From the NCBI GenBank assembly GCA_963807925.1, contig CAWEDP010000003.1:372001-436000 (forward strand): a stretch of 64,000 nucleotides of DNA. Reading direction: 5' to 3'. The notes beneath the pieces are model-generated. The model did no database searches. It saw only the letters and a program-made list of their open reading frames with translations, and had not been told where the DNA came from. A program made the position numbers and the translations under genes. The DNA is from CAWEDP01 sp963807925 (GTDB taxonomy: Bacteria > Acidobacteriota > Vicinamibacteria > Vicinamibacterales > CAVVIG01). Below are positions 18,348 through 27,232 of this stretch, in pieces. How positions within the stretch are numbered: position 1 is the first letter of the stretch; each line of letters opens with the position of its first letter.

Positions 18348-19253
18348 GTGGGGCCCTCGACGCGAAGCTGCCTCGGCGTCTGGATCGCGTGCAGCGTGGC
18401 CTGTATCCTCACCGTCGCGCGTGCCGACGTCGGGCCGCGGACCGACGCGGCGAACGTCTCTCCGCAGGCCGGTCACGAGCCTCAGATCCTGCTCTCGCGG
18501 CAGCTCATGGCCGACGCCGGTGTGCGCGTCGGCGACCGCGTCACGCTCGCCACAGACGCGAGCGGGACACGCGCCGCCACTTTCCTTGTCGTCGGCCCGT
18601 ACGAGCCGGTGCCCGACCCGCGAAAGTTCTCGTCGAGGCGGCTCGAGGCCCGCGTCCATCTTCCCGATCTCATCGCCCTCGCCGCCGACCCCGACGAGCC
18701 GGAGTCGGGCGATCGGGTCGGCGCCATCAACCTGTCGCTGAAGGACCCGGAGGAGTCCTCCGCGGTCGCATCCGCGATTGCGCGCCGGGTGCCGGGGGCG
18801 ACCGCAGCAGCCACGGATCGGCCCGGCGGGCGCGACGATCCCTTTGTCGTGCTGGAACACTTCCACTGGGCCATCGCCGTGGTGACGGTGACGGGCAGCA
18901 CCGCGTTTCTGCTGGCGCTGATGATCATGCGTGCCGAAGAGCGGCGGGAAATCATCGGCACCCTGCGGCTCATCGGCGTCTCCTCGCGCTCGATCCTGGC
19001 CGAGGTCCTGCTCGAGGGGCTGCTCATCGCGCTGGCTGGCGCGATCTTCGGCGTCGTCGTCGCCGTCGGCGCCGAAGGGGCGGTCAATCGGTTCTTTCAA
19101 TGGCGGTACGACACCACGCTGGTGTTCGTCCACGTCACCTTTGTCATCGCGATCGAGGCGGTCGCCTTTGCGGTGCCGCTCGGCGTCGCGGCAGGGCTGG
19201 CCGCCTCGTGGACGCTGCTCGGCCGGGGCGTCGTGTCGCTGGTAGGCCGATGA
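18348..19253 (+). CDS. FtsX-like ABC transporter permease, first subunit
   Basis: A 301-residue protein starting at GTG 18348. An N-terminal anchor segment is followed by an extracytoplasmic region of about 150 residues (SRQLMADAGVRVGDRVTLA is a MacB-like periplasmic motif). Three transmembrane helices of the FtsX C-terminal type come next (AVVTVTGSTAFLLALMIM, EGLLIALAGAIFGVVVAVG, and a last one near the end). MRAEERREIIGTLRLIGVSSR is the conserved cytoplasmic loop. It is shorter than usual MacB permeases. It overlaps the next permease by ATGA, starting a four-gene operon. Confidence 0.85.
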   Translation: MGPSTRSCLGVWIACSVACILTVARADVGPRTDAANVSPQAGHEPQILLSRQLMADAGVRVGDRVTLATDASGTRAATFLVVGPYEPVPDPRKFSSRRLEARVHLPDLIALAADPDEPESGDRVGAINLSLKDPEESSAVASAIARRVPGATAAATDRPGGRDDPFVVLEHFHWAIAVVTVTGSTAFLLALMIMRAEERREIIGTLRLIGVSSRSILAEVLLEGLLIALAGAIFGVVVAVGAEGAVNRFFQWRYDTTLVFVHVTFVIAIEAVAFAVPLGVAAGLAASWTLLGRGVVSLVGR

Positions 19254-20461
19254 CGCCGCGCGCGCTCGCCTGGCGCACCCTCGTGGCGGAGCCGTCGCGT
19301 ACGGCGCTGGCGGTCATCGGCGTCGCCGTCATCGGTGCCCTCCTGTTCGACATGCTGCTGCTGTCGCGCGGCCTCCTGGTCTCGCTGCGAACGATGCTCG
19401 ACACGGCCGGATACGACGTGCGGGTCGCCGCGTCCGACAGCTTTCCGATTCGGTCGCCGATGTCGAACGCCTCGATCGTCGCACGCGATCTGGCGCGCCT
19501 TCCGGAGATACGGCAGGTCACCGTCGTCCGCGTCGATCGCGCGTCGGCCGCGCGCACGGGCGGCGACCGGCTCGACGTCACCCTGCTCAACGTCACCGAG
19601 GGCGCGGAGCGGCAGGCATGGACCCTGACGAGCGGCGAGGACCTGGGCGACCACGCGCGCGTCGATCGGTCGGTGCCGCGCGCGGTCGTCAGCCGGGGGC
19701 TCGCCGAGGCGCTCCAGCTCGCGCCCGGCGCGACGATCCGGCTGCGGGGTCTGGTGAGCGGCGCGGCATCGGCGCTGCCGGCCGTGCCGTTCGCGGTCGC
19801 CGGCGTCGCCGACTTCGCCGACGCGTCCGGCAGCGAGTACGTCGTGGCGACCTCGTTCGACGCGTTCCAGCGGGTGCGGTCGTCGCCCGACGCGGACTCG
19901 GCCGACGTGATCCTCGTGGCGTCGAGGCCCGACGTCGAATCGTCGGCGACCGTGGCGGCCATCGAGCGGCGGCGTCCCGACGTGCGGGCGTTTTCCAACG
20001 AGGACGTCGTCGCGAGGTTCGACGAGAACGGGTTCGCGTACTTCCGTCAGATCTCGTTGGTGCTGTCCACGATCACGCTGGGTTTCACGTTTCTGCTGGT
20101 GGCGACGCTGCTGACGGTGTCGGTCAACCAGCGGCTCGGCCAGATTGCCGCGCTGCGGGCGCTGGGCCTGTCCCGGCGGAGAATCGCGGCGCTGCTGGCG
20201 TGGGAGTCGGCTTTCCTCGTCGGCGTGGGCGCCATCGTCTCGCTGCCGGTCGGATGGCTGCTGGCGGGGTGGCTCGACCGCATCCTGCGCCAGATGCCGA
20301 ACATTCCCGATCGCATGCATTTCTTCGTGTTCGAGCCGTCGATCGCCGTCTGGCATCTCGGCATGCTCGCGGCGACCGGCGTCGCCGCCGCGCTCTACCC
20401 GGTGTGGACGGCCACGCGCCTGCCGATCGCGGCGACCCTTCGAAGGGAAACCATCTCGTGA
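19250..20461 (+). CDS. FtsX-like ABC transporter permease, second subunit
   Basis: A 403-residue permease with a standard layout: one N-terminal helix (TALAVIGVAVIGALLFDMLL), a large extracytoplasmic domain, then three C-terminal helices. The loop QRLGQIAALRALGLSRRRIA is the FtsX signature that contacts the ATPase. ATG 19250 overlaps the previous stop (ATGA), and its own stop overlaps the GTG of the ATPase gene. The two permeases likely form a heterodimer, as in AttF/AttG-like or LolCE-like transporters that move lipoproteins or hydrophobic cargo. Confidence 0.88.
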   Translation: MTPRALAWRTLVAEPSRTALAVIGVAVIGALLFDMLLLSRGLLVSLRTMLDTAGYDVRVAASDSFPIRSPMSNASIVARDLARLPEIRQVTVVRVDRASAARTGGDRLDVTLLNVTEGAERQAWTLTSGEDLGDHARVDRSVPRAVVSRGLAEALQLAPGATIRLRGLVSGAASALPAVPFAVAGVADFADASGSEYVVATSFDAFQRVRSSPDADSADVILVASRPDVESSATVAAIERRRPDVRAFSNEDVVARFDENGFAYFRQISLVLSTITLGFTFLLVATLLTVSVNQRLGQIAALRALGLSRRRIAALLAWESAFLVGVGAIVSLPVGWLLAGWLDRILRQMPNIPDRMHFFVFEPSIAVWHLGMLAATGVAAALYPVWTATRLPIAATLRRETIS

Positions 20462-21144
20462 CGGTCATCGTCGAGGGCCACGGCCTCACGCGCACGTTTC
20501 CGATGCCGTCGGGGCCGGTCACGGCGCTCGGTGGCGTCTCGGTCGTGATCTCGGCCGGCGAGTACGTGGCCATCACCGGACCCTCGGGCTGTGGCAAATC
20601 GACGCTCCTGCACCTGCTCGGCTGCGTGGACCGGCCCACGAGCGGCGCGCTCCGGTTCGAGGGGCGGGACCTCGGGTCGATGTCGGAGTCGGAACGGAGC
20701 CGCATCCGCCTGACGCGGATCGGGTTCGTGTTCCAGCGGTTCTTCCTTCTGCCGATGCTCGACGCGTGGGAGAACGTCGAGCTGCCGCAGGCCGAGATCG
20801 GGATCCCGCCGGCCGAGCGCCGATCGAGGACGCGCGACCTGCTGGAGTACGTCGGCCTGGGCGAGCGCGCCCGTCACCGGCCGTCACAGCTGTCGGGCGG
20901 CGAAATGCAGCGCGTGGCCGTCGCCCGCGCGCTCGCGAACCGACCGGCACTGCTGCTCGCCGACGAGCCGACCGGTGAGCTCGACGAGGACACGGGGCAG
21001 CAGATTGCGGACCTGTTCGATCGGGTTCACGCGGACGGGACGGCGGTCGTGGTGGTGACGCACAACCCGCAGTTGGCCATGCGCGCGAAGCGGCATCTGG
21101 CGATGAGGCGGGGCAGCCTCGAGGAGTCCGGGGTGACGCGATGA
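20458..21144 (+). CDS. ABC transporter ATP-binding protein
   Basis: A 228-residue MacB/LolD-type ATPase starting at GTG 20458 and overlapping the permease stop. Walker A is GPSGCGKST, the Q-loop region is RIGFVFQRFFLLP, the signature is LSGGEMQRVAVARAL, Walker B is LLLADEPTGELD and the switch His is in VVVVTHN. All catalytic residues are present. It overlaps the following gene as ATGA. It energises the two upstream permeases. Confidence 0.92.
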   Translation: MTVIVEGHGLTRTFPMPSGPVTALGGVSVVISAGEYVAITGPSGCGKSTLLHLLGCVDRPTSGALRFEGRDLGSMSESERSRIRLTRIGFVFQRFFLLPMLDAWENVELPQAEIGIPPAERRSRTRDLLEYVGLGERARHRPSQLSGGEMQRVAVARALANRPALLLADEPTGELDEDTGQQIADLFDRVHADGTAVVVVTHNPQLAMRAKRHLAMRRGSLEESGVTR

Positions 21145-22544
21145 TGGGGCGCGTCGCGTGGCGATCGCTGATGACGCGGCCGATCCGGGCGGCTGTTCTC
21201 GCGGCAGGGTTCGGCTTCGGCATCGCCGTCATGGTCGAACTGCTGGGCGTCGGCCACGTGATTCTGGAGCAGGCGCACGCGCCGGCGCTCGCCGGCGGCG
21301 GCGATCTGGTCGTGTCCGGCCCGTTCGGCCCGGTGTCGAGCGCGCGGTACGTGGTGTCGGCGCTGGAGCGCGCTTCCGGCGTCGCCGGCCGGGTGAAGAC
21401 CATGTCGCCTACTCGCCGCGAGAAGCTGTTCCTGATCACGCCGGAGAAGGCGATTGCGATTTCGGTCACAGGCGGCGTGCCGAGCCTCGAAAAGGCCATC
21501 GGCGATCCTGAAGTGGCTGCTGCGACCGCCTGGGTCGATGCGCCCGGCGACCACCAGTGGGCGCATCCGAGCCGCGCCGAGGTCCTGCGCGCCCTGGACC
21601 GCTTTCATCCGATTCCTGCCGCGGCGACCGGGTCCTCGTCGTGGGCCGAATGGCTGTACTTCAACGCGCGGACGGCCGACGGGGGGACGAGGGCGTACAT
21701 CACGTTTCTGGTCGGCCCGCCGGCGGCGACACCAGGCAGGCGTCAGGCGGGGGTTCGCGTGCAGGTGCAGCATGGAGGACGTACCGCGGCGTATGCGGCG
21801 TCCGGCGAGGTAGACGAGGCATCGGTCCTCGCCAACGCCCCGGATCTCGAGATTGCCGGAAATCGCGTCCGGCTCGACGGCACGAGATATCGGCTGACGC
21901 TCGCGCTCAGGGGTCGCGGGGCTGAAGCCTCGCGCTCCCGGTCCCGTTTCCTGAGCGGCGAGATCTCGCTCGACACCGCGGCACAATCGCTCCCGCCCGC
22001 GACCATCCACGGCGCCGGCGGCTGGGTGTCCGGCTACGTCGTACCCGCGCTGTCAGGCACCTTCAGCGGAACGATCGATGCGGACGGCGAGCCCATCGAC
22101 CTGAGCGGCGCCAGCGGGTACCACGATCACAACTGGGGCTTCTGGGAAGGGGTCCGGTGGCAGTGGGGGCAGGTCGCGCACGACGATGTATCGATTGTGT
22201 ACGGGCGCGTGTTTCCGCCCGCCGAGGTCGCCGACCCGTCGCGCATTCCCGGGTTTCTCGCGGTGCTCGGCCCTGACGGTCCGCTCGGATTCTCCTCCAG
22301 CGTGACGATCGACGACGCGACCGCGGGCCGAATCGAGGTGCGGGCCGTCCGAGGCGTCAACCTTCATCTGAGCCTTGCCGTCGACGAAACCGAGCGGACG
22401 GCGCTGGGGATGACCAGCCGGGACTCCGGGCCGCCGATGGATTTTCTGCAGCTGAGCGGCGTCTATACGGTCGATGGACGGGCGGGCGGCCGGACGCTCG
22501 GCTTCAGCGCGCGCGGTTCCGCAGAGACGTTCAAACCGCGCTGA
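21141..22544 (+). CDS. AttH/CrtC-like lipocalin-fold protein with N-terminal anchor
   Basis: A 467-residue protein. Residues 1-35 contain one membrane segment (RAAVLAAGFGFGIAVMVELLG) after a permease-like start (GRVAWRSLMTRP). The C-terminal part from about residue 290 carries the AttH/hydroxyneurosporene-synthase hallmark GYHDHNWGFWEGVRWQWGQV, with a second beta-barrel half before it. AttH-type proteins are encoded with an ABC ATPase and FtsX permeases in the attEFGH cluster, which is exactly the layout here. The name is inferred from the domain and context; the ligand is unknown. Confidence 0.75.
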   Translation: MMGRVAWRSLMTRPIRAAVLAAGFGFGIAVMVELLGVGHVILEQAHAPALAGGGDLVVSGPFGPVSSARYVVSALERASGVAGRVKTMSPTRREKLFLITPEKAIAISVTGGVPSLEKAIGDPEVAAATAWVDAPGDHQWAHPSRAEVLRALDRFHPIPAAATGSSSWAEWLYFNARTADGGTRAYITFLVGPPAATPGRRQAGVRVQVQHGGRTAAYAASGEVDEASVLANAPDLEIAGNRVRLDGTRYRLTLALRGRGAEASRSRSRFLSGEISLDTAAQSLPPATIHGAGGWVSGYVVPALSGTFSGTIDADGEPIDLSGASGYHDHNWGFWEGVRWQWGQVAHDDVSIVYGRVFPPAEVADPSRIPGFLAVLGPDGPLGFSSSVTIDDATAGRIEVRAVRGVNLHLSLAVDETERTALGMTSRDSGPPMDFLQLSGVYTVDGRAGGRTLGFSARGSAETFKPR

Positions 22545-22603
22545 TCGTCCGGCAAGCCGCGCCGGTCACCCGGCCGATGCCGCCCGACCACAAGGCGCGC
22601 TGT

Positions 22604-23032
22604 CTACGGGTGCTGCACGGTCACCGTGTAGTCGACCGGCGCTGTCTGGTTGCCGACGTCGAACACGGAAACGCAATAGGTTCCCGCGCCCAGCGTGGCG
22701 TAGAGGGGGTTGGGCGATGCCTGGATGGTTGCCGTGAGGCTGGCGGCCACCACGCAGGAACCGTCGGTGGCGCTGACGGTCCCGATGCCGAGTCCCATGA
22801 AGATCGTGGGCGGCGGCCCGGCTGCCGTCAGCGTGATGCCGACTTGCCCGGCCGCGGCCACGGTGAAATTATGGGCGTCGCTCGACATCGGCTGCACGGT
22901 GCCGGTGAATGTGTCGGTGACCGTGGCGGGCGCGATGGGCGTCGTGTCGGTCGAGCCACTGTTGTCACAGGCAATCGTGAGTGGCAGCGTGACGCACGCG
23001 AGCACGAAGATCAGTGAACGTGTAGGTGTCAT
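22604..23032 (-). CDS. Small secreted protein or lipoprotein
   Basis: A 142-residue protein with a signal peptide ending LPLTIAC, a weak lipobox, followed by a Ser/Thr linker. The mature part (DTFTGTVQPMSSDAHNFTVA, QVGITLTAAGPPP, GAGTYCVSVFDVG) resembles a PPC-type beta-sandwich. It is similar in layout to the product at 23797-24216, so these two are paralogues flanking the BIG2 protein. Function unknown. Confidence 0.75.
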   Translation of the reverse strand: MTPTRSLIFVLACVTLPLTIACDNSGSTDTTPIAPATVTDTFTGTVQPMSSDAHNFTVAAAGQVGITLTAAGPPPTIFMGLGIGTVSATDGSCVVAASLTATIQASPNPLYATLGAGTYCVSVFDVGNQTAPVDYTVTVQHP

Positions 23033-23050
23033 GCGGCCCCTCTTGCGGCT

Positions 23051-23782
23051 TCAGGGCACGAGCTGCAGGTTCAGCGAATACTGCAGCGTCGCGATCCCGG
23101 TAATCTGCGGAGACGTGATGTTGACGGTCCAGTTGCCGGTCATGGTGGCGCCGTCGGCGAGCGAGTTCCACGAGACGATCGAGAGCTGCAGGTTCACGCC
23201 GTCCGCAAGGCCGCCGAGCGTGCCCGTGAAGGTGCAATCGCCCCCGGCGCCGATCGCGCCGGTCACCGTGCCATTCAGCACGTTGGCGCCCTGCGACTTG
23301 GTCATCGTGCCGCTCAGGCTGGAGCCGGCCTGCGCCAGGATGAGCGTGACACTGTTGGTCGTGCCGAGGTTCGCGGCGCAGAAGCCGTTGGCCTGAAAGC
23401 CGGAGATCTCGGTGCACGCGAGCACCCTCGCGGTGCCGATCCAGTTCCCCGAATAGACCGGCGTGACCTGAACGCTCAGAATCGCCGACAAGCCGCTGTC
23501 GGCGGTGGCCGTGATCGTCGCCGCGCCGATGCCGACGGCCGTGGCGTTGCCGCCGGCGTCGATCGTCAGGACGTTGGGGTTGCTCGACGACCAGACGACG
23601 TTGGTGGGCGTCGTGGAGGCCGTGAGCGTGAAGGTCTGCGTCTGGCCGAGCTGATAGACCGAATCCGACGGCGAAATAGCTGCCGTCGGCGCCGGCGTCG
23701 TTGGCGCGGTGACGTCGTTGTTCGAGCACGCGCTGGCCGTCAGCGCGGCCGCCAGAAGACACGAAACGAGCAATCGGTGCAT
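23051..23782 (-). CDS. Lipoprotein with bacterial Ig-like (BIG2) domain
   Basis: A 243-residue protein with a good lipobox (LTASAC) at residues 15-20 when started at ATG 23782; GGAAG lies 6-7 bases upstream. A GTG at 23800 would overlap the upstream stop and is an alternative. Residues 40-115 form a BIG2 domain (QTFTLTASTTPTNVVWSSSN, GNATAVGIGAATITATA). The rest is a beta-rich domain with Cys pairs. Likely surface- or periplasm-anchored. It forms an operon with both small neighbours. Confidence 0.8.
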   Translation of the reverse strand: MHRLLVSCLLAAALTASACSNNDVTAPTTPAPTAAISPSDSVYQLGQTQTFTLTASTTPTNVVWSSSNPNVLTIDAGGNATAVGIGAATITATADSGLSAILSVQVTPVYSGNWIGTARVLACTEISGFQANGFCAANLGTTNSVTLILAQAGSSLSGTMTKSQGANVLNGTVTGAIGAGGDCTFTGTLGGLADGVNLQLSIVSWNSLADGATMTGNWTVNITSPQITGIATLQYSLNLQLVP

Positions 23783-23796
23783 GAAGATCTTCCGCG

Positions 23797-24216
23797 TCAC
23801 GACGCCGCGACCGTGACGGTGTACAGAGCCGGATCGGCCAGCTGGCCGAGATCGGTAATGGTGAGACAGAGTTGGCCCGCGAGGCCCGTGCCGATGATCT
23901 GCGCGCTCGGACCGGCTGCCGCAGTCACGGTGTAAGCCGCCTGGCAGACGCCGGTGACGCCTGGGGTGCCGATCGCCAGACTCACCTGGGTGCCTGCCGG
24001 CGCCGCGAGGCCCACCAGCGTGACTTCGACGTACCCGCTCTGCGCCACGCTGAACAGATAGGTGTCGGTGGCGAGGAGCTTCAGCGTCCCGCTGAACGAA
24101 ACCAGACTGGCCGGCGGGGTGTCGGGGCGTGTGATCTCGGTGGAGGTGCCGGCATCGTCGCAGGCCGCGACCATCACGATGCTCAGCAGAAGCAACGTTC
24201 GGATAACCAATGACAT
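23797..24216 (-). CDS. Small lipoprotein, paralogue of 22604-23032 product
   Basis: A 139-residue protein from ATG 24216. The signal ends MVAAC, giving a plausible lipobox. The mature part has the same pattern as the product two genes downstream: FSGTLKLLATDTYLFSVA, YVEVTLVGLAAPAGTQVSL, Cys-containing loops and LYTVTV at the end. First gene of a three-gene minus-strand operon. Function unknown. Confidence 0.75.
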   Translation of the reverse strand: MSLVIRTLLLLSIVMVAACDDAGTSTEITRPDTPPASLVSFSGTLKLLATDTYLFSVAQSGYVEVTLVGLAAPAGTQVSLAIGTPGVTGVCQAAYTVTAAAGPSAQIIGTGLAGQLCLTITDLGQLADPALYTVTVAAS

Positions 24217-24364
24217 GGGCGCATTCGGGGGCGCGAGCAAGCGAAATGCCACGCCCCAGAAGCGATCATGTCTCAACAGAGCTCACCACCGCAACCCGCT
24301 GTGACACCGGGTGATCGGCCGCCGCCCGCTCGCTGGGCGGGAAACCCGGCGGCAGGCCGGGCCG

Positions 24365-25417
24365 TCACCTGCCGGGAGCACTCGTGTCCTGTGGTGGCGA
24401 GGAAGCGGTGCCGCGCCCTGCCGGAGCGCCCGGCTGCATCGGTTCGAGATAGAAGCTGCCCGCCTCCCGCACGAGCGAGATGGGATTGCCGTGGCGCGCG
24501 GTCGACCCTCCCCCGGCGGTGATGACGACGCCGCCGGCGTCCTTCAGGGCCGAGACCGTGGCCGCGATGTCGCGGACCGAGAGCTGCAGCATCGACGTGC
24601 CGGGATCCTGAATGTGCGGCCGCAGTGTCGTCCGTTCGATGTTGCGGAATTCCATCAGCTCAACACGTACGGCCGATCCCGGAACCGTCGCCGTACTTCG
24701 TCGGTACTCGGCGCCTCGCATGCCAGTCGCCGCCTGCCAGCCGGCGTCCTTGACGAACGACGGGCTCCCTTCGAAACCGAACCCCAGCGCAGCGCGATAG
24801 AACCGAACGCTCCGATCGATGTCGGCGACGGTCACAGCCAGCGCGGCGTCGACAACGTTGGCTGCCGACCCCTGCCCGCGATCGCCGAGCGCATCCGGCT
24901 GGAAGGCTTCGATGAAGAACCCGTCGGGATCGGCTGCGAACAGCGCGCGGCCGCTCGCGCCATTCACGGCCAGCGCGGCCGGCTTGGCGCCCGGTGTCAG
25001 GATGGTGGCGTCGTGTCGAGTCAGCCAGTCGGCGACGGCCGCGACATCGCGGACGGTCAGGATGAGGAGGCTGGCTCCGGGATCCTGCAGGCGGGGACGG
25101 ACCGGGGTGCGCTCGACGTCGCGCCACTCGACGAACTCGAGGCTGAGCGGAGTCCCGGGAATCCGGATGACGCCGGCGCTTTCGCGGCCGCCCGGCAGAT
25201 TGTAGAGTGCCTGCAGTTCGGGGTCCGGCGTGAAGGTCTGCTGGCGGGTGCCGGGCGCGAGGCCGAGCAGCCCGCGGTAGAAGCCGACGGACCGGTCGAT
25301 GTCGCCGACGATATGGAAGAACGGTCCTGATCCGACGACCTCTGCGGGCCCCGCGAACGCGGGCCCGGCGAGGGCGGCGACCAGTGCCGCCACGGCGGCG
25401 CTCGGGATTCGTGGCAT
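24365..25417 (-). CDS. Secreted protein with two VOC (glyoxalase-like) domains
   Basis: A 350-residue protein with a signal peptide (SAAVAALVAALAGPAFAG). It has two tandem VOC domains: about residues 30-165 (FHIVGDIDRSVGFYRGLLGL) and 190-330 (LAVTVADIDRSVRFYRAALG). Each keeps the betaalphabetabetabeta pattern, including matching EFVEWRDVERTPVRPRLQDPG and ELMEFRNIERTTLRPHIQDPG segments, so an internal duplication is evident. Exported VOC proteins are not glyoxalase I; the role is unknown. Confidence 0.83.
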   Translation of the reverse strand: MPRIPSAAVAALVAALAGPAFAGPAEVVGSGPFFHIVGDIDRSVGFYRGLLGLAPGTRQQTFTPDPELQALYNLPGGRESAGVIRIPGTPLSLEFVEWRDVERTPVRPRLQDPGASLLILTVRDVAAVADWLTRHDATILTPGAKPAALAVNGASGRALFAADPDGFFIEAFQPDALGDRGQGSAANVVDAALAVTVADIDRSVRFYRAALGFGFEGSPSFVKDAGWQAATGMRGAEYRRSTATVPGSAVRVELMEFRNIERTTLRPHIQDPGTSMLQLSVRDIAATVSALKDAGGVVITAGGGSTARHGNPISLVREAGSFYLEPMQPGAPAGRGTASSPPQDTSAPGR

Positions 25418-25507
25418 CAGTCCTCCTCGGAAAGGTCGGGTGCCATTCTACGCGGTCCGCAAAAAGGCGCCTGCCTCATTTTGCGTCATGACATGATGGA
25501 ACCCGTG

Positions 25508-27232
25508 ATGAGATCCGCGAAGTTCTGGCTCGCGCTCGTCGTCCTGCTGACGGCGGCGGTCGCCGTCGCGGCACAGCGCCGCGGCGCGCCACCCAGGGGG
25601 CCCGTGCCCGCTCCTGCGCCGGCCGTCGACGTGGACGCGGCACTCGCATCCGCCGTCCCCGATCTGGATCGGCGCGTCGGCCGGTTCAAGGTCGAGACGA
25701 TGCCGTTCAACAGCACCGTGCTGTCCACGCGTGAGCGGCAGATGATCGAGCAGCTCGTGATCGCCTGCCGGTCGCTCGAGCGCATCTTCTGGCGGCAGAG
25801 CGACCCTGAGGGGCTCGAGCTGTTCAACGCGCTGCTGCGCCATCCGTCGCCCGTGGCGCGCAACCTGCGCCGTTACCTGACGATCAACGGCAGCCGCTGG
25901 GATCTGGTGAGCGACAACCGCCCGTTCGTCGGCATGATGACGATGCCGCCGGGCCATTCGATGTACCCGCCCGATCTGACGCGGGCGGAGATCGAGCGCT
26001 ACGTCGCGGCCCATCCGGCCCGCAAGGCCGAGATCTACAGTCCGTACACGCTCGTGCGGCGACAGGGGCAGGACCTCGTCGGCCGCCCGTACCACGAGGA
26101 GTTCAAGAGCTTCCTGACCGACGCGGCGGCCGCGCTGCGCCAGGCCGCCGCGCTTTCTGACGACCCGGCGTTCGCGAATTTCCTTCGCCTGCGCGCCGAC
26201 GCGCTCGCGACCGACGACTACTATGCCAGCGACGTCGCCTGGGTCGACCTGAAGGATCCCAAGTTCGATTTGATCTTCGCGCCTTACGAGACCTACCTCG
26301 ACGATGTGCTCGGCGTGAAGACGTCGTACGGCGCGGCCGTCCTCATCCGGAACGACATCGAGACCCGCAACCTGGCGAAGTTCCAGCAGTGGGTCGCTGA
26401 CATCCAGGATGCGCTGCCCCTGGCGGCGGCCGACCGGCCGTCGGTCCGCGGCCACGTGACCCCGATGGAAGTGATGGACGCGCCGTTCCGGGCCGGCGAC
26501 CTCCGGCACGGCTACCAGGCGGTCGCCGACAATCTCCCGAACGATCCGCGGATTCACCAGGACAAGGGCACGAAGCAGATCTTCTTCAAGAACTTCATGG
26601 ACGTGCGCGTGAAGGACGTCATTCTGCCGCTCGCGTCGCGGATATTGACCGAGGCGCCGGCCGGGCGCGTCTCTGCGGACGGGTATTTCGCGTCGACGGT
26701 GATGCACGAGATCGCCCACGGTCTGGGTCCGGCGTACGCGCGGCCGAACGGCGGCAAGGTCGATATCCGCGAAGCGATCGGAGCTGCGTACTCCCCGCTC
26801 GAGGAGGCGAAGGCCGACGTCGTCGGGATGTTCGGGCTCAAATGGCTCGTCGATCGCGACGTGCTGCCGAAGGATCGGCTCGAGGAGTACTACGCGTCCT
26901 ACGTGGCCGGCCTGATCCGGACGGCGCGGTTCGGCGCCGGCGAAGCGCACGGGCGCGCCGAAGTGATGGAGTTCAGCTACCTGGCCGAACAGGCCGCCGT
27001 GAAGGATTCGGGTCTGCGCTATTCGATCGACTACGCGACCATGCCGGGTGCCGTCGAGCGGCTGGCCAGAGAGCTGCTCGAGCAGGAAGCCACGGGCGAC
27101 CGCGCCCGGACCGACGCGTGGTTCGCGAAGTACGGCACAATGCCCGCGACGCTCCGCCTGGCGCTTGGCGGCGTCGACGACGTCCCGGTGGACGTGGATC
27201 CTCTCTTCTCATTTCTGGAGCGCTTCGAATGA
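25508..27232 (+). CDS. Secreted M49-like zinc peptidase (DPP III-related)
   Basis: A 574-residue protein; ATG 25508 gives a compact signal peptide (SAKFWLALVVLLTAAVAVAAQ), and ATG 25496 or 25493 are alternatives. The zinc site is HEIAHGLGP, with a downstream EEAKAD motif that supplies the third ligand. This corresponds to the HExxGH/EExRxD arrangement of dipeptidyl peptidase III but with a normal HExxH spacing. Similar proteins are annotated as peptidase or Zn-dependent hydrolase in Acidobacteria. Its stop overlaps the OPT transporter start (ATGA), so peptide cleavage and oligopeptide uptake are probably linked. Confidence 0.82.
   Translation: MRSAKFWLALVVLLTAAVAVAAQRRGAPPRGPVPAPAPAVDVDAALASAVPDLDRRVGRFKVETMPFNSTVLSTRERQMIEQLVIACRSLERIFWRQSDPEGLELFNALLRHPSPVARNLRRYLTINGSRWDLVSDNRPFVGMMTMPPGHSMYPPDLTRAEIERYVAAHPARKAEIYSPYTLVRRQGQDLVGRPYHEEFKSFLTDAAAALRQAAALSDDPAFANFLRLRADALATDDYYASDVAWVDLKDPKFDLIFAPYETYLDDVLGVKTSYGAAVLIRNDIETRNLAKFQQWVADIQDALPLAAADRPSVRGHVTPMEVMDAPFRAGDLRHGYQAVADNLPNDPRIHQDKGTKQIFFKNFMDVRVKDVILPLASRILTEAPAGRVSADGYFASTVMHEIAHGLGPAYARPNGGKVDIREAIGAAYSPLEEAKADVVGMFGLKWLVDRDVLPKDRLEEYYASYVAGLIRTARFGAGEAHGRAEVMEFSYLAEQAAVKDSGLRYSIDYATMPGAVERLARELLEQEATGDRARTDAWFAKYGTMPATLRLALGGVDDVPVDVDPLFSFLERFE

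Noticed and set aside
15865..18741. Plus-strand open frame of 958 codons covering cimA and more
   Set aside because: It is a GC-rich shadow; cimA and the methyltransferase genes in other frames have conserved domains and account for the whole stretch.
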